A stretch of DNA of 64,000 nt from assembly GCA_964017155.1 (NCBI GenBank), contig OZ024866.1, positions 25,913,244-25,977,243 on the forward strand, read 5' to 3'. Below the pieces are notes generated by a model. That model had not been told where the DNA came from and searched no databases. It was given only the letters and a program-made list of their open reading frames with translations. Positions 24,301 to 32,339 of this stretch are shown in pieces. The DNA is from Oasisia sp. SBJ-2009 (taxonomy: Eukaryota > Annelida > Polychaeta > Sabellida > Siboglinidae). A program made the translations under genes and the position numbers. Each line of letters starts with the position of its first letter. Positions within the stretch are counted from its first letter, which is position 1.

Positions 24301-25127
24301 TTACAGACTATGACATGATGTATGTATCTGTTAATAATTGGCAAATGTCAGCTGGGTGTAGCGTCAATGATGCTGGTTGCCCGGTGTTATTGTGAGCATT
24401 TTAGTAGTTTGTTAAATTGTTGGAGATCCTTTGCGTTTATGACACATACTTCTAAAAATTCCACACAATTATAGATCGAGGGAAAAACAAGTTTCTGCAT
24501 TTATTCAGTGTTTGTGTTTGTAACTATATTTGAGCATGTGTCTGTGGGTGCTATGATACTTCTGGATGGTATAGCAATATGATTGTGGGTGATTATAAAC
24601 ATGAGTGATAACCGGGTAATCGATGATTCCTTCTCCCCTCCTCGAGGACTGACCCACCAAGCCTTCAGCATAGATGTTACACTGATATTGTAGTCATAGT
24701 TGCCTGTTACAAAGAGGGCTGCCCTTCTTTGTATTGTTTCAAATGAGCTTGTCTTTTGTAAGTATAGATCCTATGCTTTGCATCCATATTCTAGAATTGG
24801 GCGAACAAATGTGATATAAGATCTTTCTTTTAGAAACTATGGGCAAGCTTTTAGAATCTCCTTAAGAATGTCAAGGTGGCATTGGCTTTGCTGCATGTTT
24901 TGATGATCGGCTTTGCCAGCCCATTTGTATAAAGGTTTATGCGTAGTTTCAATAAATCACCATATGCATTGTGAATGTATTTAATTCTGAAGCACATAAG
25001 TGACATGACACCTTCACGCATGTCTGGTTTGTTTCAGCTGTACAAGCTGCTAGGCTGGGATTTCTGTGTGCGTCACTTTGAGACGTGGCTGCTAGTGCGG
25101 TACCCTGTCTCTTACCGTCTCTTCTGA
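1435..25127 (+). CDS. TPP2: Tripeptidyl-peptidase II gene, 3' part (16 joined exons plus one alternative exon)
   Basis: TPP2 is a giant homo-oligomeric cytosolic serine exopeptidase of the subtilisin family that removes N-terminal tripeptides from proteasome products. The joined exons give 767 residues plus a stop that read collinearly with the C-terminal part of animal TPP2. Recognisable family blocks are [98 protein letters not shown] and KLLGW near the C-terminus. All junctions are GT-AG with compatible phases. The animal protein is about 1250 residues, so the catalytic Asp, His and Ser lie upstream of the window. A Ser/Asn-rich linker in exon 11 replaces the Lys-rich linker seen in vertebrates. 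The assignment is very secure; exact borders were read by eye. Confidence 0.96.
1780..2200 (-). mobile_element. Decayed LINE reverse-transcriptase C-terminus
   Basis: Read on the minus strand, broken frames give the tail typical of non-LTR retrotransposon ORF2 proteins: a WYGH-like box (YGHMQR), then [16 protein letters not shown]. Upstream frames give [18 protein letters not shown] residues. It lies antisense in a TPP2 intron with several frameshifts. Confidence 0.75.
2330..2450 (+). repeat. Degenerate tRNA-derived SINE head
   Basis: An eroded A-box-like stretch is followed by GGGTTCAAAGTTCAAATCCTG, a B-box match, then the TGTGATG and ACTCAACATTG that follow the B box in the better copy at 3780. 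It is a 5' fragment of the same SINE family. Confidence 0.6.
2671..2828 (+). CDS. TPP2: TPP2 exon 2 of window
   Basis: Acceptor GGTTCTACAG, donor GAG|GTCAGT, 158 nt, which restores phase 0. It encodes a beta-rich segment with [12 protein letters not shown] and [17 protein letters not shown], matching the post-catalytic region of animal TPP2. Confidence 0.93.
3218..3446. repeat. (TA)n/(TG)n compound microsatellite
   Basis: About 145 bp of TA-rich repeats with TGTA interruptions, then about 80 bp of pure TG. The open frames over it on both strands (Tyr/Ile and Cys/Val or His/Thr repeats) are artefacts. Confidence 0.97.
3447..3615. repeat. Dispersed repeat, copy 2 (microsatellite-linked)
   Basis: Near-identical to 884-1045, with a few substitutions and a short insertion. 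It is preceded by a (TG)n run instead of (TA)n. It lies in the intron between exons 2 and 3 of the window. Confidence 0.85.
3666..3742 (+). CDS. TPP2: TPP2 exon 3 of window
   Basis: Acceptor TTTCAG, donor GA|GTAAGT, 77 nt, leaving 2 nt over. It encodes [20 protein letters not shown], equivalent to the family block GYD...GPLFRVPIT. A SINE lies 40 bp downstream. Confidence 0.92.
3780..4105 (+). repeat. tRNA-derived SINE, near full length
   Basis: An A box (GTGACTCAGGGATAGAGC, 3788-3805) and a B box (GAGTTCGAATCC, 3831-3842) are spaced as in a tRNA. A unique body follows, then a 3' domain AAGCGCTTTGAACGGTCC…GCGCTATATAAGAAATT, of the type many metazoan SINEs share with LINE 3' ends. Its 3' half recurs at 30.6-30.83 kb and its head at 2.33 kb, so this is a dispersed family. 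Confidence 0.85.
4641..4747 (+). CDS. TPP2: TPP2 exon 4 of window
   Basis: Acceptor CGTTCCAG, donor GGCAG|GTAAGA, 107 nt, leaving 1 nt over. It encodes [20 protein letters not shown], one of the best conserved TPP2 blocks. It is the constitutive exon just upstream of the alternative pair 5a/5b. Confidence 0.94.
4748..6113 (+). other. TPP2 intron, no recognised element
   Basis: 1.37 kb of AT-rich intron between exon 4 and alternative exon 5a. I see no repeat array, RNA gene or coding signal in it. Open frames here lack family motifs. Confidence 0.6.
6114..6268 (+). CDS. TPP2: TPP2 alternative exon 5a
   Basis: Acceptor TTGTTTCTAG, donor CCGT|GTGAGT, 155 nt, taking 1 nt from exon 4 and ending in phase 0. 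It encodes [23 protein letters not shown] and QSFVV. It aligns along its whole length with exon 5b, with shared ARF, LQL, KYL.L and a C-terminal F.V, roughly a third identical by eye. It occupies the same position in the TPP2 protein as 5b. It is one residue shorter and has the same phases. Including both exons shifts the frame, so the pair should be mutually exclusive. Which tissue uses it cannot be seen. Confidence 0.8.
7494..7651 (+). CDS. TPP2: TPP2 alternative exon 5b
   Basis: Acceptor TTGTTTTTTCAG, donor CATT|GTGAGT, 158 nt, 1 nt in and phase 0 out, as for 5a. It encodes [29 protein letters not shown] and PQTFPVI, somewhat closer to the vertebrate version of this segment (…KFVLHAVQL…F.KF..L…FPV) than 5a. 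It can replace 5a without changing the downstream frame. Confidence 0.88.
7652..10809 (+). other. TPP2 intron, mostly unique sequence
   Basis: 3.16 kb between exon 5b and exon 6. I searched it for a third copy of the exon 5 module and found none. A frame opening after TTCTTCAG at 8591 gives [19 protein letters not shown] but has no TPP2 counterpart. No mobile element is recognisable. Confidence 0.55.
10810..10926 (+). CDS. TPP2: TPP2 exon 6 of window
   Basis: Acceptor CTGTGTCACAG, donor AGCATG|GTGAGT, 117 nt, phase 0 in and out. It encodes [20 protein letters not shown] and IDYDIEFHG. Its last bases and its donor are the first unit of a 17-copy 48-bp minisatellite. Only the first donor preserves the frame, because the next unit has an in-frame TAA at 10954-10956. 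Confidence 0.94.
10921..11736. repeat. 48-bp minisatellite (17 units) seeded by the exon 6 splice donor
   Basis: Units start every 48 bp from 10921 (AGCATG|GTGAGTT…CTTCAGCTGTAA…). Each repeats the exon's last bases and a consensus 5' splice site. Each also contains a pyrimidine-rich CTTCAG that resembles a 3' splice site 24 nt downstream. Two unit types alternate: TACTGCTTTCTTCAG (units 1, 6, 7, 8, 10, 14) and TTCTACTGTCTTCAG (the rest). Confidence 0.97.
12056..12156 (+). CDS. TPP2: TPP2 exon 7 of window
   Basis: Acceptor TATTGACAG, donor CTCAG|GTAAGG, 101 nt, leaving 2 nt. It encodes [20 protein letters not shown] and a Leu/Ser-rich tail ending VQPLR, matching the family segment HASEG…SSLKYED…TLR. 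Confidence 0.93.
12347..12431. repeat. (TA)n microsatellite
   Basis: TA repeats with GTATA and GACT interruptions, ending 36 bp before the exon 8 acceptor, so repeat length could affect the branch-point region. Confidence 0.95.
12467..12704 (+). CDS. TPP2: TPP2 exon 8 of window
   Basis: Acceptor CTGTCTCAG, donor CCAG|GTAGGT, 238 nt, restoring phase 0. It encodes [48 protein letters not shown] and SGDAYPNQ, all diagnostic of TPP2. It is GC-rich compared with the flanking introns. Confidence 0.96.
12853..12944. repeat. (ACGC)n/(AC)n microsatellite
   Basis: About seven ACGC units, then AC repeats with short interruptions. The reading frames over it are artefacts. Confidence 0.95.
12975..13385. 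repeat. Degenerate ~40-45-bp minisatellite
   Basis: About nine diverged units of the form GTAAAGGGTTAAAAGAACAT followed by GCCCTGCTAACTGGGGTT. Unit length varies and the last units are eroded. It leads directly into the TAATG array. Confidence 0.85.
13386..13499. repeat. (TAATG)n pentanucleotide array
   Basis: About 22 near-perfect TAATG units ending 43 bp before the exon 9 acceptor. The minus-strand frame reading HYITL repeats is an artefact. Confidence 0.97.
13543..13787 (+). CDS. TPP2: TPP2 exon 9 of window
   Basis: Acceptor GTGTCCACAG, donor ACAA|GTGGGT, 245 nt, leaving 2 nt. It encodes [34 protein letters not shown] and ends VAAVPDDK, matching YSLKLEKGDYTIRLQIRHE and TSLPDDK of the family. 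It begins 45 bp after a (TAATG)n microsatellite. Confidence 0.95.
13885..14195. repeat. 28-bp minisatellite
   Basis: About 11 units of CACCAGGGGACCATTTCAAA plus ACTGTCAC with small changes. The last unit leads into CACTAGTGTTGTTAA, which also follows a single GGGACCGTTTTACTAATGTTG at 17228, so the array expanded from part of an older dispersed repeat. Confidence 0.95.
14244..14654. mobile_element. Short hAT-like MITE
   Basis: The left end CAGTGTGCATACGGGGCCTTG and the right end (opposite strand CAGGGTCCATACACATTTGG) are imperfect inverted repeats of the CAGGG hAT type. The interior is a series of CTTGAA-rich words in both orientations. The related repeat at 17.23-17.50 kb lacks this 0.4-kb segment, giving a paralogous empty site. 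The target duplication is blurred (TTAACA versus TTAAAG). Confidence 0.6.
14675..15010. repeat. 25-bp minisatellite with TGACGTGTCA core
   Basis: Thirteen almost identical units each carry TGACGTGTCAGGGGGACATT. The core resembles a CREB/ATF half-site pair, but nothing else suggests regulation. The sequence that follows (CACTGATGTGTCATGGAAAT…) recurs at 15.16 kb and 17.35 kb in single copy. Confidence 0.95.
15010..15300. repeat. Dispersed repeat flanking the 25-bp array
   Basis: Two diverged copies (15000-15140 and 15160-15300) of a sequence with CACTGGTGTGTCATGAAAAT, a TTTTAAATGCATTTTAA-like middle and GATGAGTTTTTCTTAATAGC. A third copy is at 17.22-17.50 kb. Confidence 0.65.
15515..15593 (+). 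CDS. TPP2: TPP2 exon 10 of window
   Basis: Acceptor TTATTCCAG, donor TCG|GTAAGG, 79 nt, restoring phase 0. It encodes [19 protein letters not shown] and ENGKKS, equivalent to the PKG…YLAGSLTLSK…GKK block. The following intron is about 5 kb and carries the 18-bp minisatellite. Confidence 0.93.
17220..17500. repeat. Dispersed repeat, third copy
   Basis: It matches, in order, 14.17-14.24 kb and 14.66-14.70 kb, then 15.0-15.14 kb, without the hAT-like insert and without the minisatellite expansions. It shows what the ancestral sequence looked like. Confidence 0.65.
18081..19420. repeat. 18-bp minisatellite (about 74 units)
   Basis: Units of GTGTGTATGGTCCTTGGT and variants (GTATGTATAG, GTAGGTATGG, GCGTATGTAT). 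The period is a multiple of three and stop-free, so it produces long open frames on both strands (hexapeptide GVCMVL and relatives on +, KDHTHT on -). These are not genes. A TGTGTTACACAGTGTG variant appears at about 18520 and 19360, a higher-order mark. Confidence 0.97.
19421..20581 (+). other. TPP2 intron, no recognised element
   Basis: 1.16 kb of AT-rich intron between the 18-bp satellite and exon 11. No array, element or coding signal was recognised. Confidence 0.55.
20582..20772 (+). CDS. TPP2: TPP2 exon 11 of window (variable linker)
   Basis: Acceptor CGTTTGCAG, donor GCCAA|GTACGT, 191 nt, leaving 2 nt. It encodes [15 protein letters not shown], then a low-complexity linker rich in Ser, Asn and Val, then [14 protein letters not shown]. 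The flanks match TPP2. The linker is the part that varies in length and composition between animals, and vertebrates also splice alternatively nearby. Confidence 0.92.
20820..21010. repeat. Possible dispersed repeat related to 27.2-27.43 kb
   Basis: Shared words in the same order: a purine-rich GGGAAGT…GCTG, TGTACA, AAACATCAAAGG, and AATGTTTTGTTT-like runs. Identity is low and the element type is unknown. Confidence 0.4.
21311..21410 (+). CDS. TPP2: TPP2 exon 12 of window
   Basis: Acceptor TTGTTGGTAG, donor AGAAG|GTGAGC, 100 nt, restoring phase 0. It encodes [20 protein letters not shown] followed by HALDSEK, a conserved block of the helical C-terminal domain used in assembly of the giant complex. 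Confidence 0.94.
21958..22088 (+). CDS. TPP2: TPP2 exon 13 of window
   Basis: Acceptor GTATTGCAG, donor AAGAG|GTGATT, 131 nt, leaving 2 nt. It encodes [20 protein letters not shown] and [14 protein letters not shown], matching the ERM.RL.EIVDAA…ID…Y.AMK.D block of the family. Confidence 0.93.
22270..22645 (-). mobile_element. Decayed LINE ORF2 C-terminus
   Basis: On the minus strand, LKWAGHVE, then [15 protein letters not shown], a stop, then [11 protein letters not shown]: the C-terminal signature of jockey/I-type reverse-transcriptase proteins, with stops and a frameshift. Confidence 0.75.
22646..23005 (+). mobile_element. LINE 3' end with short A-rich tail
   Basis: [15 protein letters not shown], then after a frameshift [17 protein letters not shown]: the WN-LP…F…LK..L ending of jockey/CR1-like polymerases. 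A 3' UTR follows, ending AAATTGAATTGAAAAAAG. It sits back-to-back with the minus-strand LINE relic, 35-120 bp before exon 14. Confidence 0.7.
23123..23339 (+). CDS. TPP2: TPP2 exon 14 of window
   Basis: Acceptor GATGCGCAG, donor AAAG|GTGTGA (weak consensus), 217 nt, restoring phase 0. It encodes [20 protein letters not shown], an acidic Glu-rich loop, and [14 protein letters not shown]. It corresponds to the DMDKQKSTLVDAL…GCALAD region of TPP2. Confidence 0.92.
23840..24100 (+). mobile_element. LINE polymerase tail relic
   Basis: [15 protein letters not shown] and, after stops, [12 protein letters not shown], the same C-terminal pattern as above. It ends just upstream of exon 15. Confidence 0.65.
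24124..24243 (+). CDS. TPP2: TPP2 exon 15 of window
   Basis: Acceptor CTCTCCAG, donor GAG|GTCAGT, 120 nt, phase 0 in and out. It encodes [20 protein letters not shown] then [14 protein letters not shown], matching the YKHALV…GRGLKFATKLVEEKPTKE block. Confidence 0.93.
24620..24960 (-). mobile_element. Jockey/CR1-like reverse-transcriptase relic
   Basis: On the minus strand, [15 protein letters not shown], a stop, [18 protein letters not shown] and [12 protein letters not shown]. These are the conserved VRP.LEY…QRRAA…NY…SVT.ML blocks. It is antisense in the last TPP2 intron. Confidence 0.75.
25038..25127 (+). CDS. TPP2: TPP2 terminal coding exon with stop
   Basis: Acceptor TTTGTTTCAG; 29 codons then TGA at 25125-25127. 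It encodes [19 protein letters not shown] and ends YRLF, matching the C-terminal KLLGW…F…WLP…YP…F of TPP2. An ATTAAA at about 25445 could be a poly(A) signal, but this is weak evidence. Confidence 0.93.
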   Translation: MYKLLGWDFCVRHFETWLLVRYPVSYRLF

Positions 25128-26510
25128 TGTGTGCCATCATCAAGCCAGTGCAAAGTGGCACTGCTACGTTGCTCAACGTCATCTTGTATGTGAGGGGAAG
25201 TTATTGTCAGTGTCAGGTTTACAAAAGCGCTGCCCACAAACCGTTGTAAATAATAACTTTTAAATGTAATTTATTAATAACCGTTATGTGTGCGCTGCTG
25301 CTCATCTGGGTATGAAATCTGTTCAGAAACACTTAAAAATACAACATTGGTGAAACTATACTGAAAACAAGGATGTAATGCGGAATTTAAATATACATTT
25401 GTAGACATTTATTCGTGTAAAAGAAAGTATCGGTTGAACACAAATTAAAGGAGGTACTGGTAGTAAACAGTAGTCACTCAGACATGTAATAGAAATATAT
25501 AATGTAATTCAGTTACAGTAAAAGGTAAACCATGTCAGTAACGATACGTGATAGTTACTGTTTAAATGCAGAGAAATAACATGAGACACAGTATTAGACT
25601 GAACATGCATGGACTTTGGCTGATTCATTGATGCATTACAACAATAACAGATAACATCAGATTTGGCTGTTGTCATATTACTTTGAGTAGTAAGCTGAGC
25701 ACACAATCACTGACATAGTAACATTAATGTGGTCAAGTGGAATTGTAAATTGACTGTTACGTAAGTCAGTGTTTTAGTGAAGCCCATCATATTATGCAAC
25801 ATCAAAGAGTGTTTCAATTGGCACTGCCAAAAAGTATGTTAATCACATCTGCTTTTTCTTGATAAAAATTTTAAATACTGACAGTCATGTGCCACTGATG
25901 GTGTTGTCTTTAAAGCATTATCCGATAGTTCCTTTCATGTTGGACTCAACTGAGTAACACAGTGCACACTAATACTAAGCTTTCCTGACGACAAAACTGC
26001 AGAGTTAGACATTGTTTCAACGTTGTTGTGGGCGCAGCAATTGTATCCCGGTTGTTGACTATTTGTGATCCTTCCCATCTGCTCGTCTTGTGTCAACTCC
26101 TGCAGTGTTTGAAGAACTTACTTAACTCATTCTGAATGTCATCATTGACAGTGTCTGCTAAGAACTGTCACGTCATGTTTGTTATGACATTGGACCCAGT
26201 GGCTCTTGCATAAATTGACAGTGCAGTCTTAGTTGTCATGATGATATAACAACTAAGAAGCTATGATATGATCTGTACTGTGGAGACACAGGGTAGAGTT
26301 GTTTTTGGGAGACTTCGTGGGACAAGGTGGAGTGATTGTCAAGCATCTACGAGAAAGATGGTCAACATTGTGTGAATGTGAGGTGTAGAGCACACTAGCC
26401 AAACAACTCCAACAATGTTCATGTGCTGTACAGTGGATAGAAACGTTGCATATATGGAATAGGTCTTTCAAGTATCAACTTTACTATACCACACAAATCA
26501 CTCACATACA
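25128..26510 (+). other. TPP2 3' UTR and flank
   Basis: The 3' UTR begins at 25128. Its end is not certain (ATTAAA near 25445 is a candidate). The rest is AT-rich unique sequence with no gene or repeat that I can name. Confidence 0.5.
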
Positions 26511-26513
26511 TTA

Positions 26514-26544
<31 letters not shown>

Positions 26545-27055
26545 ATATAATGTATTCCTAAATAGTAAATACAACTCGTTTTGCTGATGTTGATTGTGTG
26601 GGTGCTAGTAGTGTTAAATATAGTTGACATACCTCGATGGGTGAGATACACTTAGGTTTCTTGTGAAACGGGATGTGCTGTAGTGTTATGTGGACCTGTG
26701 TGTATATATATATATATGTATGTATATATAATGTATATATATATATATATATACATATATATATTACACAGTGATTATATATGCAGCTAGATGAATATTT
26801 GGGCATACATTGCAACTATTAAGTTTTCATATCTGCTTAACCTTGTGTCTGCCATTGAAATAGTCCACAGTGATAATGACAATAAAGTATTGCCAGGCAA
26901 CCTAGAAATAGCCAAGCCTATGTTTATGTTTACAGGGACTACACATTGTGAGGTGACTCCTTGTTTTATATAATTATATATATATATATATATATATACA
27001 GTGTATATATAATGTATTTTGTATATATATATATATATTTATATATATATACAAA
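26511..27055. repeat. Clustered (TA)n microsatellites
   Basis: Three TA-rich tracts (about 26513-26549, 26702-26766, 26970-27052) separated by unique sequence. Confidence 0.9.
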
Positions 27056-29700
27056 AATATGATGGTTCTCAGAGAAGATATGAATTCACAGAGGAATAAT
27101 ATTATATGTTTTACATTTTATGTTGTGCCACTTCCTGCACGTGTGTATTATTTTAGATTTCACCTTTGAACTGTCGTTTTGAGCACACTACAAGTTGGCA
27201 CTACCGTACCGGTCCTTTCCGCTGTACTGTTATAACGTGGTCTGTTCCTTCACCCGGTGGCAATAACTAGCAATTATTAGCAGGAAGTTCGCTGAATTGT
27301 ACATGTTGACCATGTCAAACATCAAAGGACTTTGCGCTGAAACCAAGCGGCACGCGCTGTTATTGCCTGTTTACAAACAAATTGAATGTTTTGTTTGTGC
27401 TTTGAACATATCGCTGGTGCAACGATTAAATTGTTGACGCTATCGCAGGCGCCATAAATGCAATTTTACTTGAATTGAACTTTTACATGTTCAGTTCAGT
27501 GTTGAGAACATTGTCCAGGCAAGAGGTAAACCTGTTGTCTGTTCGACAAAGCAACACGTCTCTTGTGCTAAATCTGATGTCTTAACAGCGTTAGGAAATC
27601 TTTTCTAGTTATGCTCGCACAAAGTATTAACTAGGTATGAGCTGTAGATATGTAATATACTTAATAGGCACTTTTTACAGATCTGAGTACTGTGATATGT
27701 AGCACATTATAATGCGGCTTCAATTAAATGGTTCTAATCTGGTTTCTAATCATTAAATGGTTTGTTTACAACGATGGGACATAATCACAGTGCTTGGTCA
27801 AGTTTTGACCGTTGTGACCAACCTCAACTTCCGGTCAACAGAATCCCATTAAACCTTGTGTTAGAACTATCTGGAAGTCTGGAATGTCCGGTACAAATTT
27901 TATTTATTCATTTTGTTATGAGAATAAACAGTGCTGTGCTGAATAAGATTTTCGTCTTTGCATTGTTTTACAGTGTGCAAGAGGACTAGTTAACCTGGTA
28001 GAATGTCACAAATGTTAGTCGGAAGCGCGACATATGAATTAAGATGAGCTCATATAACATTATGATAATGGTTTTATTCTATTAATTGATTATGTAATAG
28101 TGCTCTTTCAGAGTAGGTTATGTAAGAACTTGGTTGAAATAGCTAAGCAAAACCGAGGCCGGAGTACCTGGGTTGTAAACGTCGTTGCTAATAGTTTTCA
28201 TATTATCACATTTTATCAGGAGATACACACATTTATCAATTTAACTTGACCAAATGGGCTGTTCTCACGTGAGACCCATTATTATAATTTCAGCGTGGAT
28301 AAAGACAACTCGGTTTCTCGGCTGAATAAGTTGGTGAACCGGGACTGTATGTGTAATAGGTAACAAGATACTGTTTACAGAATTTAAATATCTTCATGCA
28401 GTCAAAAACTATGGCCCTACATTTCGCCGGCGCTACAGGGAAAACAATATTATTATTTTGAAAGTCTGAATCAACTAGTTACAGGACCTACCTACCCAAT
28501 GCACAAACATATGGCTTCGCCAGAGCCTAAGGCTGCTCTATTGGGTGTATTTTTTTATAACCGTATCCATTTCTGTATATTCACAATCGGGAGTATTAGC
28601 AGTTAACTCAAGCTGTCAAAACAAGACAATCTCATATTATCGCCCATGCTAGCACATTTTGATGTGATGTAATAGATTATGCTGCAGACAAACAACTTAT
28701 TTAAGTCGTCTTACAGTGTTATTCCAACAGTGTCCCATACTATGTTAAGAATGTTCACTGCCAAATCTGTTTTTCTACGTATGGTCAAAGACATCTCAAC
28801 ACTGCACTGCGTTTTTGAGTTTTGGTCATTCGTGTCAGGTAAGTTTCCAGTTATGAAATCTTTGTTTACAACATAATTTTTTAAATACTTTCTACGGCCT
28901 CTGTATTATCCGGAACTCCCGGAACTGAACTTAACACACAGCTATGCGCTTCGTATGAAATTGATACTTTGTGTAGTTTAATATTGTTATAATATAACTA
29001 ATCTGCAAGTATGAAGACATAATATATTGAATAAGGTATATTTATGAGCGCCGGAACGTCGAGGGCCGATGACAGATCGTCAATATTGAGCAAAATGGCG
29101 GCTTTGTTATGGCTGTTCCAGGCATAGAACATACTCCCACATCTACTGGCCATACCGGCAACCAGCTTGACCCCTGACAAGTAAGCATGTTATTAGGGGT
29201 TTAGTAAATAAAAAAATTGAAATAAAAACTAGATGTGGGTGTGGCTTGGTAACCAGCTTATAACAAGCTCTGTATTATGAAACAAGGATACATGAGAATA
29301 TTTTAATATTATATTTAATAATTAAAATAATATGCAATCTATAAACACTGCACTACACTACATAAAATGCCTGCCTATATGCTTTTACACTGCTCCGGCT
29401 ATCTCTGGACATATGCTCTGTAGAGACATATGCAAACATCTGTCAAGTATTGACCTTGTGTAACTTTGCAAACCAATTGTTTTTGAAAATGTTATCAACA
29501 ATGTTGTTAATATTAGTACTAATCTTCTTAGTTATGACAATTATTCGAATAAAAACATACATTTCAACTAATCTACTTCGTTAACATTCAGGTTACCCTC
29601 TGCACTGGACATTGATAGTCTTAGAGTTTAAACTACAGGAGTGCTAAGTGTAACATGGATGTAATGTGTTGTTGACATAAGCCTCAGCTAGCCACTGATA
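27056..29700. other. Intergenic, no recognised gene
   Basis: AT-rich sequence. A minus-strand frame at 29180-28998 begins MSGVKLVAGMASRCGSM and is preceded by moderate GC, but it has no family motif or clear splice partner. Part (27.2-27.43 kb) is a weak match to 20.82-21.01 kb. Confidence 0.5.
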
Positions 29701-30589
29701 ATATATTTTGTTTATCTGACAAAAACATTGGCAACCAAAGTATGCATACAAACGAGGCATGACTGTAACTGCATTAAAATGAGAAATTACATAAATACAG
29801 AACTCAGTGAATGTGAAAACAACCAGCAGTGTTTCTGTAAATACACAAAACACCAGCAGGAATTGAACCTGCTTCACAGCACTGAGAGACATCTCATCTT
29901 TATGACGACTAGCACTGGTACATTTCTATGCACAGTGCATGTCCAAGACTGCAACTTGCAGTTAGACTGGTCAGTCCAGGGTGACACTGTAATAACTGAC
30001 CTCCTGTTCTCTGTGCAGAATGTCTGTAACAATCAGGCGAATCAGCTGATGACAGAACACAAAGTGCTGGGACAGAAGACACATTTTGAGGCGAGGAATG
30101 TGACGTACGGTTTGACCCCCGTGGCGAGGAGGGAGGCCCAGGGCTGGTGCAGGCCCAGGGCTGGTGCAGGCTCAGACACATGCCTTTGTCTGATGTCTCC
30201 TGCAGCTCACGGTCCTGGACGTAGAAGTACTTGTCTCGCTGCACCCAGACACTGCTGCTGCCCTCTGGTGACACAAACTAAAACAAAAATACAAGTTACT
30301 CTTACATTTCATGATTGGTGTTGCAGTGTTGATGTGAATTAAAACCTGCAAATGTGAAAATTTCTGTCACCAAATACGCAGATAAGGAACATACTTCCAC
30401 CAGACAGATCCCCAAAGGGCAAAATATGTGATAGCACTGCACTGTTTGACCCCTGTATGAGGAGGGTACCCTGGAAGTAACAATGAGCTGCTACTAAAAT
30501 GTATCAAGTTATGCCATATTATAATCAACAGTGCATCGGTCAGGACTACAAACGCTCATCTAAGATTGATTGAACAAGTCCACTACGTA

Positions 30590-30830
30590 GTGCTCACTCT
30601 ACATTGCTCCAGAACACACAGCTGAAAGAATGAGTACTACGTAGTGCTCACTCTACATTGCTCCAGAACACACAGCTGAAAGAATGAGTACCTGATTATC
30701 GGCAGTGGGGGATATTTGTGTACAAATAGTTTTTGCACATTAATTGCAGCATGACTGAATGCTTCCCACAGAAGCCAAGATGAAAACGGGATACTGCGCT
30801 ACATAAGAAATTTCCTTTACCTTTAAACAT
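30590..30830 (+). repeat. SINE 3' fragment with tandem duplication
   Basis: The stretch from CTCACTCTACATTGCTCCAG to GCGCTACATAAGAAATTTCC matches the body and tail of the SINE at 3780. The first ~53 bp (ACTACGTAGTGCTCACTC… to AAGAATGAGT) are tandemly duplicated. The tRNA-like head is missing. Confidence 0.75.
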
Positions 30831-30894
30831 TATACCAGAAAACAGTTGCTAGTCTGCATTAATTACGAGCATGGATGCTCTGTGGAACTATATT

Positions 30895-31906
30895 CAGGAA
30901 ATGAAAATAATGTTTTTGAAGGACGATTGGCTGCAGTAACCCATGGAACCAGATTTCCTCTTCAGCGTTAGTGCCACGGTGGCACAAGCAGCTGGCTTGG
31001 GGACAGTTGGGGACACAGAATGTCCTTCTGGTCCTCCGACACACATACTCCCAGATGGAGTCATGCAGGTACCACTGGCACCTGTCAGTCCCCCACTGGC
31101 ACACAGCTTGTGCCGTCCTCCCTTCCCACCAACTGGGTAGAGTTGTTGCGAGCACTCTCTGCCACCACAGACTGAAACTGGTCCAGCGATGACACTGCGT
31201 GGCATCTGAATGCCTGCTTCAGAAGCCCAAAACATCCATCGGGGGGAATTTGGTGTATTCTGCTATCAGGAAATTTAGGTTTATCGTTTTGTGAAAACCA
31301 ATGGAAATCCTCCAAGCACAATACCACAGGAGAAAACGGTTCTTGTTTTGTCCTGTGCAGTGGTCACAGTGACGGTTTGCTTCGGTCTTACCAAGGTCGA
31401 AATGCTTAAAAAATAGTGAAGATATGAAGTCACTGCATTTGCCCCCTTTGAGAAAAGATGGGCCTCATCTGTCAGAAATTTAACCTGCCTAGGGACTCCC
31501 TCACAGCAGACACCAAACAATCCAACTTTCCGCGGAACGAGAAAGTAGATTGGCCCCGGCTGGAGTGGGTCACTAGGCAGGTGGACTTGCTGCGCATAGT
31601 CAAAATTGTAGTGCCTCTCAATGTGACGGCTACAGGGAGCGCAAGCAGTCAACTCACCAAGTCCCAGCTGGAGGCAGACGTCCTTGGCACGGCGAACCAT
31701 GTCGTTGTAGAGGGAACGCTCCTGCTGGACAGTGGACAGTGAGGTGTTGCTCTTGTTGAAACAGATGCTCGCTCTTCTCATCCTCTGGCAGTTGGCGCTC
31801 CTATATACGAAGATGATATTCTTCTGGCACGCCCAGCAGAGGCCATGACGATGTAAGGAAGAAGCACCTTCCACGTCTTCTGGAAACCGGTGTCACTCAC
31901 GGTGGC
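30895..31906 (-). pseudogene. Decayed DUF7869-type transposon or host-like gene, C-terminal exons
   Basis: After a minus-strand acceptor (TTTCAG at 31907-31912) come FQKTWKVLLPYIV, CWACQKN, VQQERSLYND, FDYAQQVHLPSDPLQPGP, IYFLVPRKVGLFGVCCEG, then HCDHCTGQNKNRFLLWY and KFPPDGCFGLLKQAFR. I recognise this order from a large family of invertebrate and fish proteins with a DUF7869-like nuclease fold, spread by transposition. At least three frameshifts (near 31850, 31760, 31360) break it. The product would be non-functional. Confidence 0.75.
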
Positions 31907-32339
31907 CTGAAACATACCCAAAACATGTAATTGTTTATAAAATTCCAATTAAGTATAGTACAGGGGCAACTTATGAAATGATAAAAAAACTATTTTAAAT
32001 CAGCAGCAGGAATATACCCTTGTCGATAAGCTGTAATCTGCTGCTGTATACAAGTAACGTTTTTTACTTTCACTAACTTTAACCTTTAAAGTTATAAATA
32101 AAATAATTATACAAATAAAACCCTCACCCAACATATATGATGGACTGATATGCCAAGGAACTAAGGTGGTTAATAAGTTAACATAAATATTATACTTTAT
32201 AATCAGTCTCACAAAATTACGTACCCAAATCAAACCCTCACCCAACATATATGATGGACTGATATGCCAGGGAACTAACGCGGTTAACATAAATATTATA
32301 CTTTGTAATCACTCTCACAAAATTACGTAACCAAATCAT

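Noticed and set aside
28998..29180. Minus-strand first exon starting MSGVKLVAGMASRCG
   Set aside because: No donor or downstream exon could be linked, and no family is recognised.
29855..29935. tRNA-like block on the minus strand (GGTTCAATTCC B box, 74-nt spacing)
   Set aside because: The T arm is good, but the D and anticodon arms do not fold and the acceptor stem has mismatches. At best it is a SINE relic.
29728..30342. 204-codon + frame and the overlapping minus frame with VQRDKYFYVQDREL
   Set aside because: No family recognised in either strand; the + frame contains a short duplication (GCAGGCCCAGGGCTGGTG) and no splice partners. The minus frame could be the end of the DUF7869 relic, but I could not match it.
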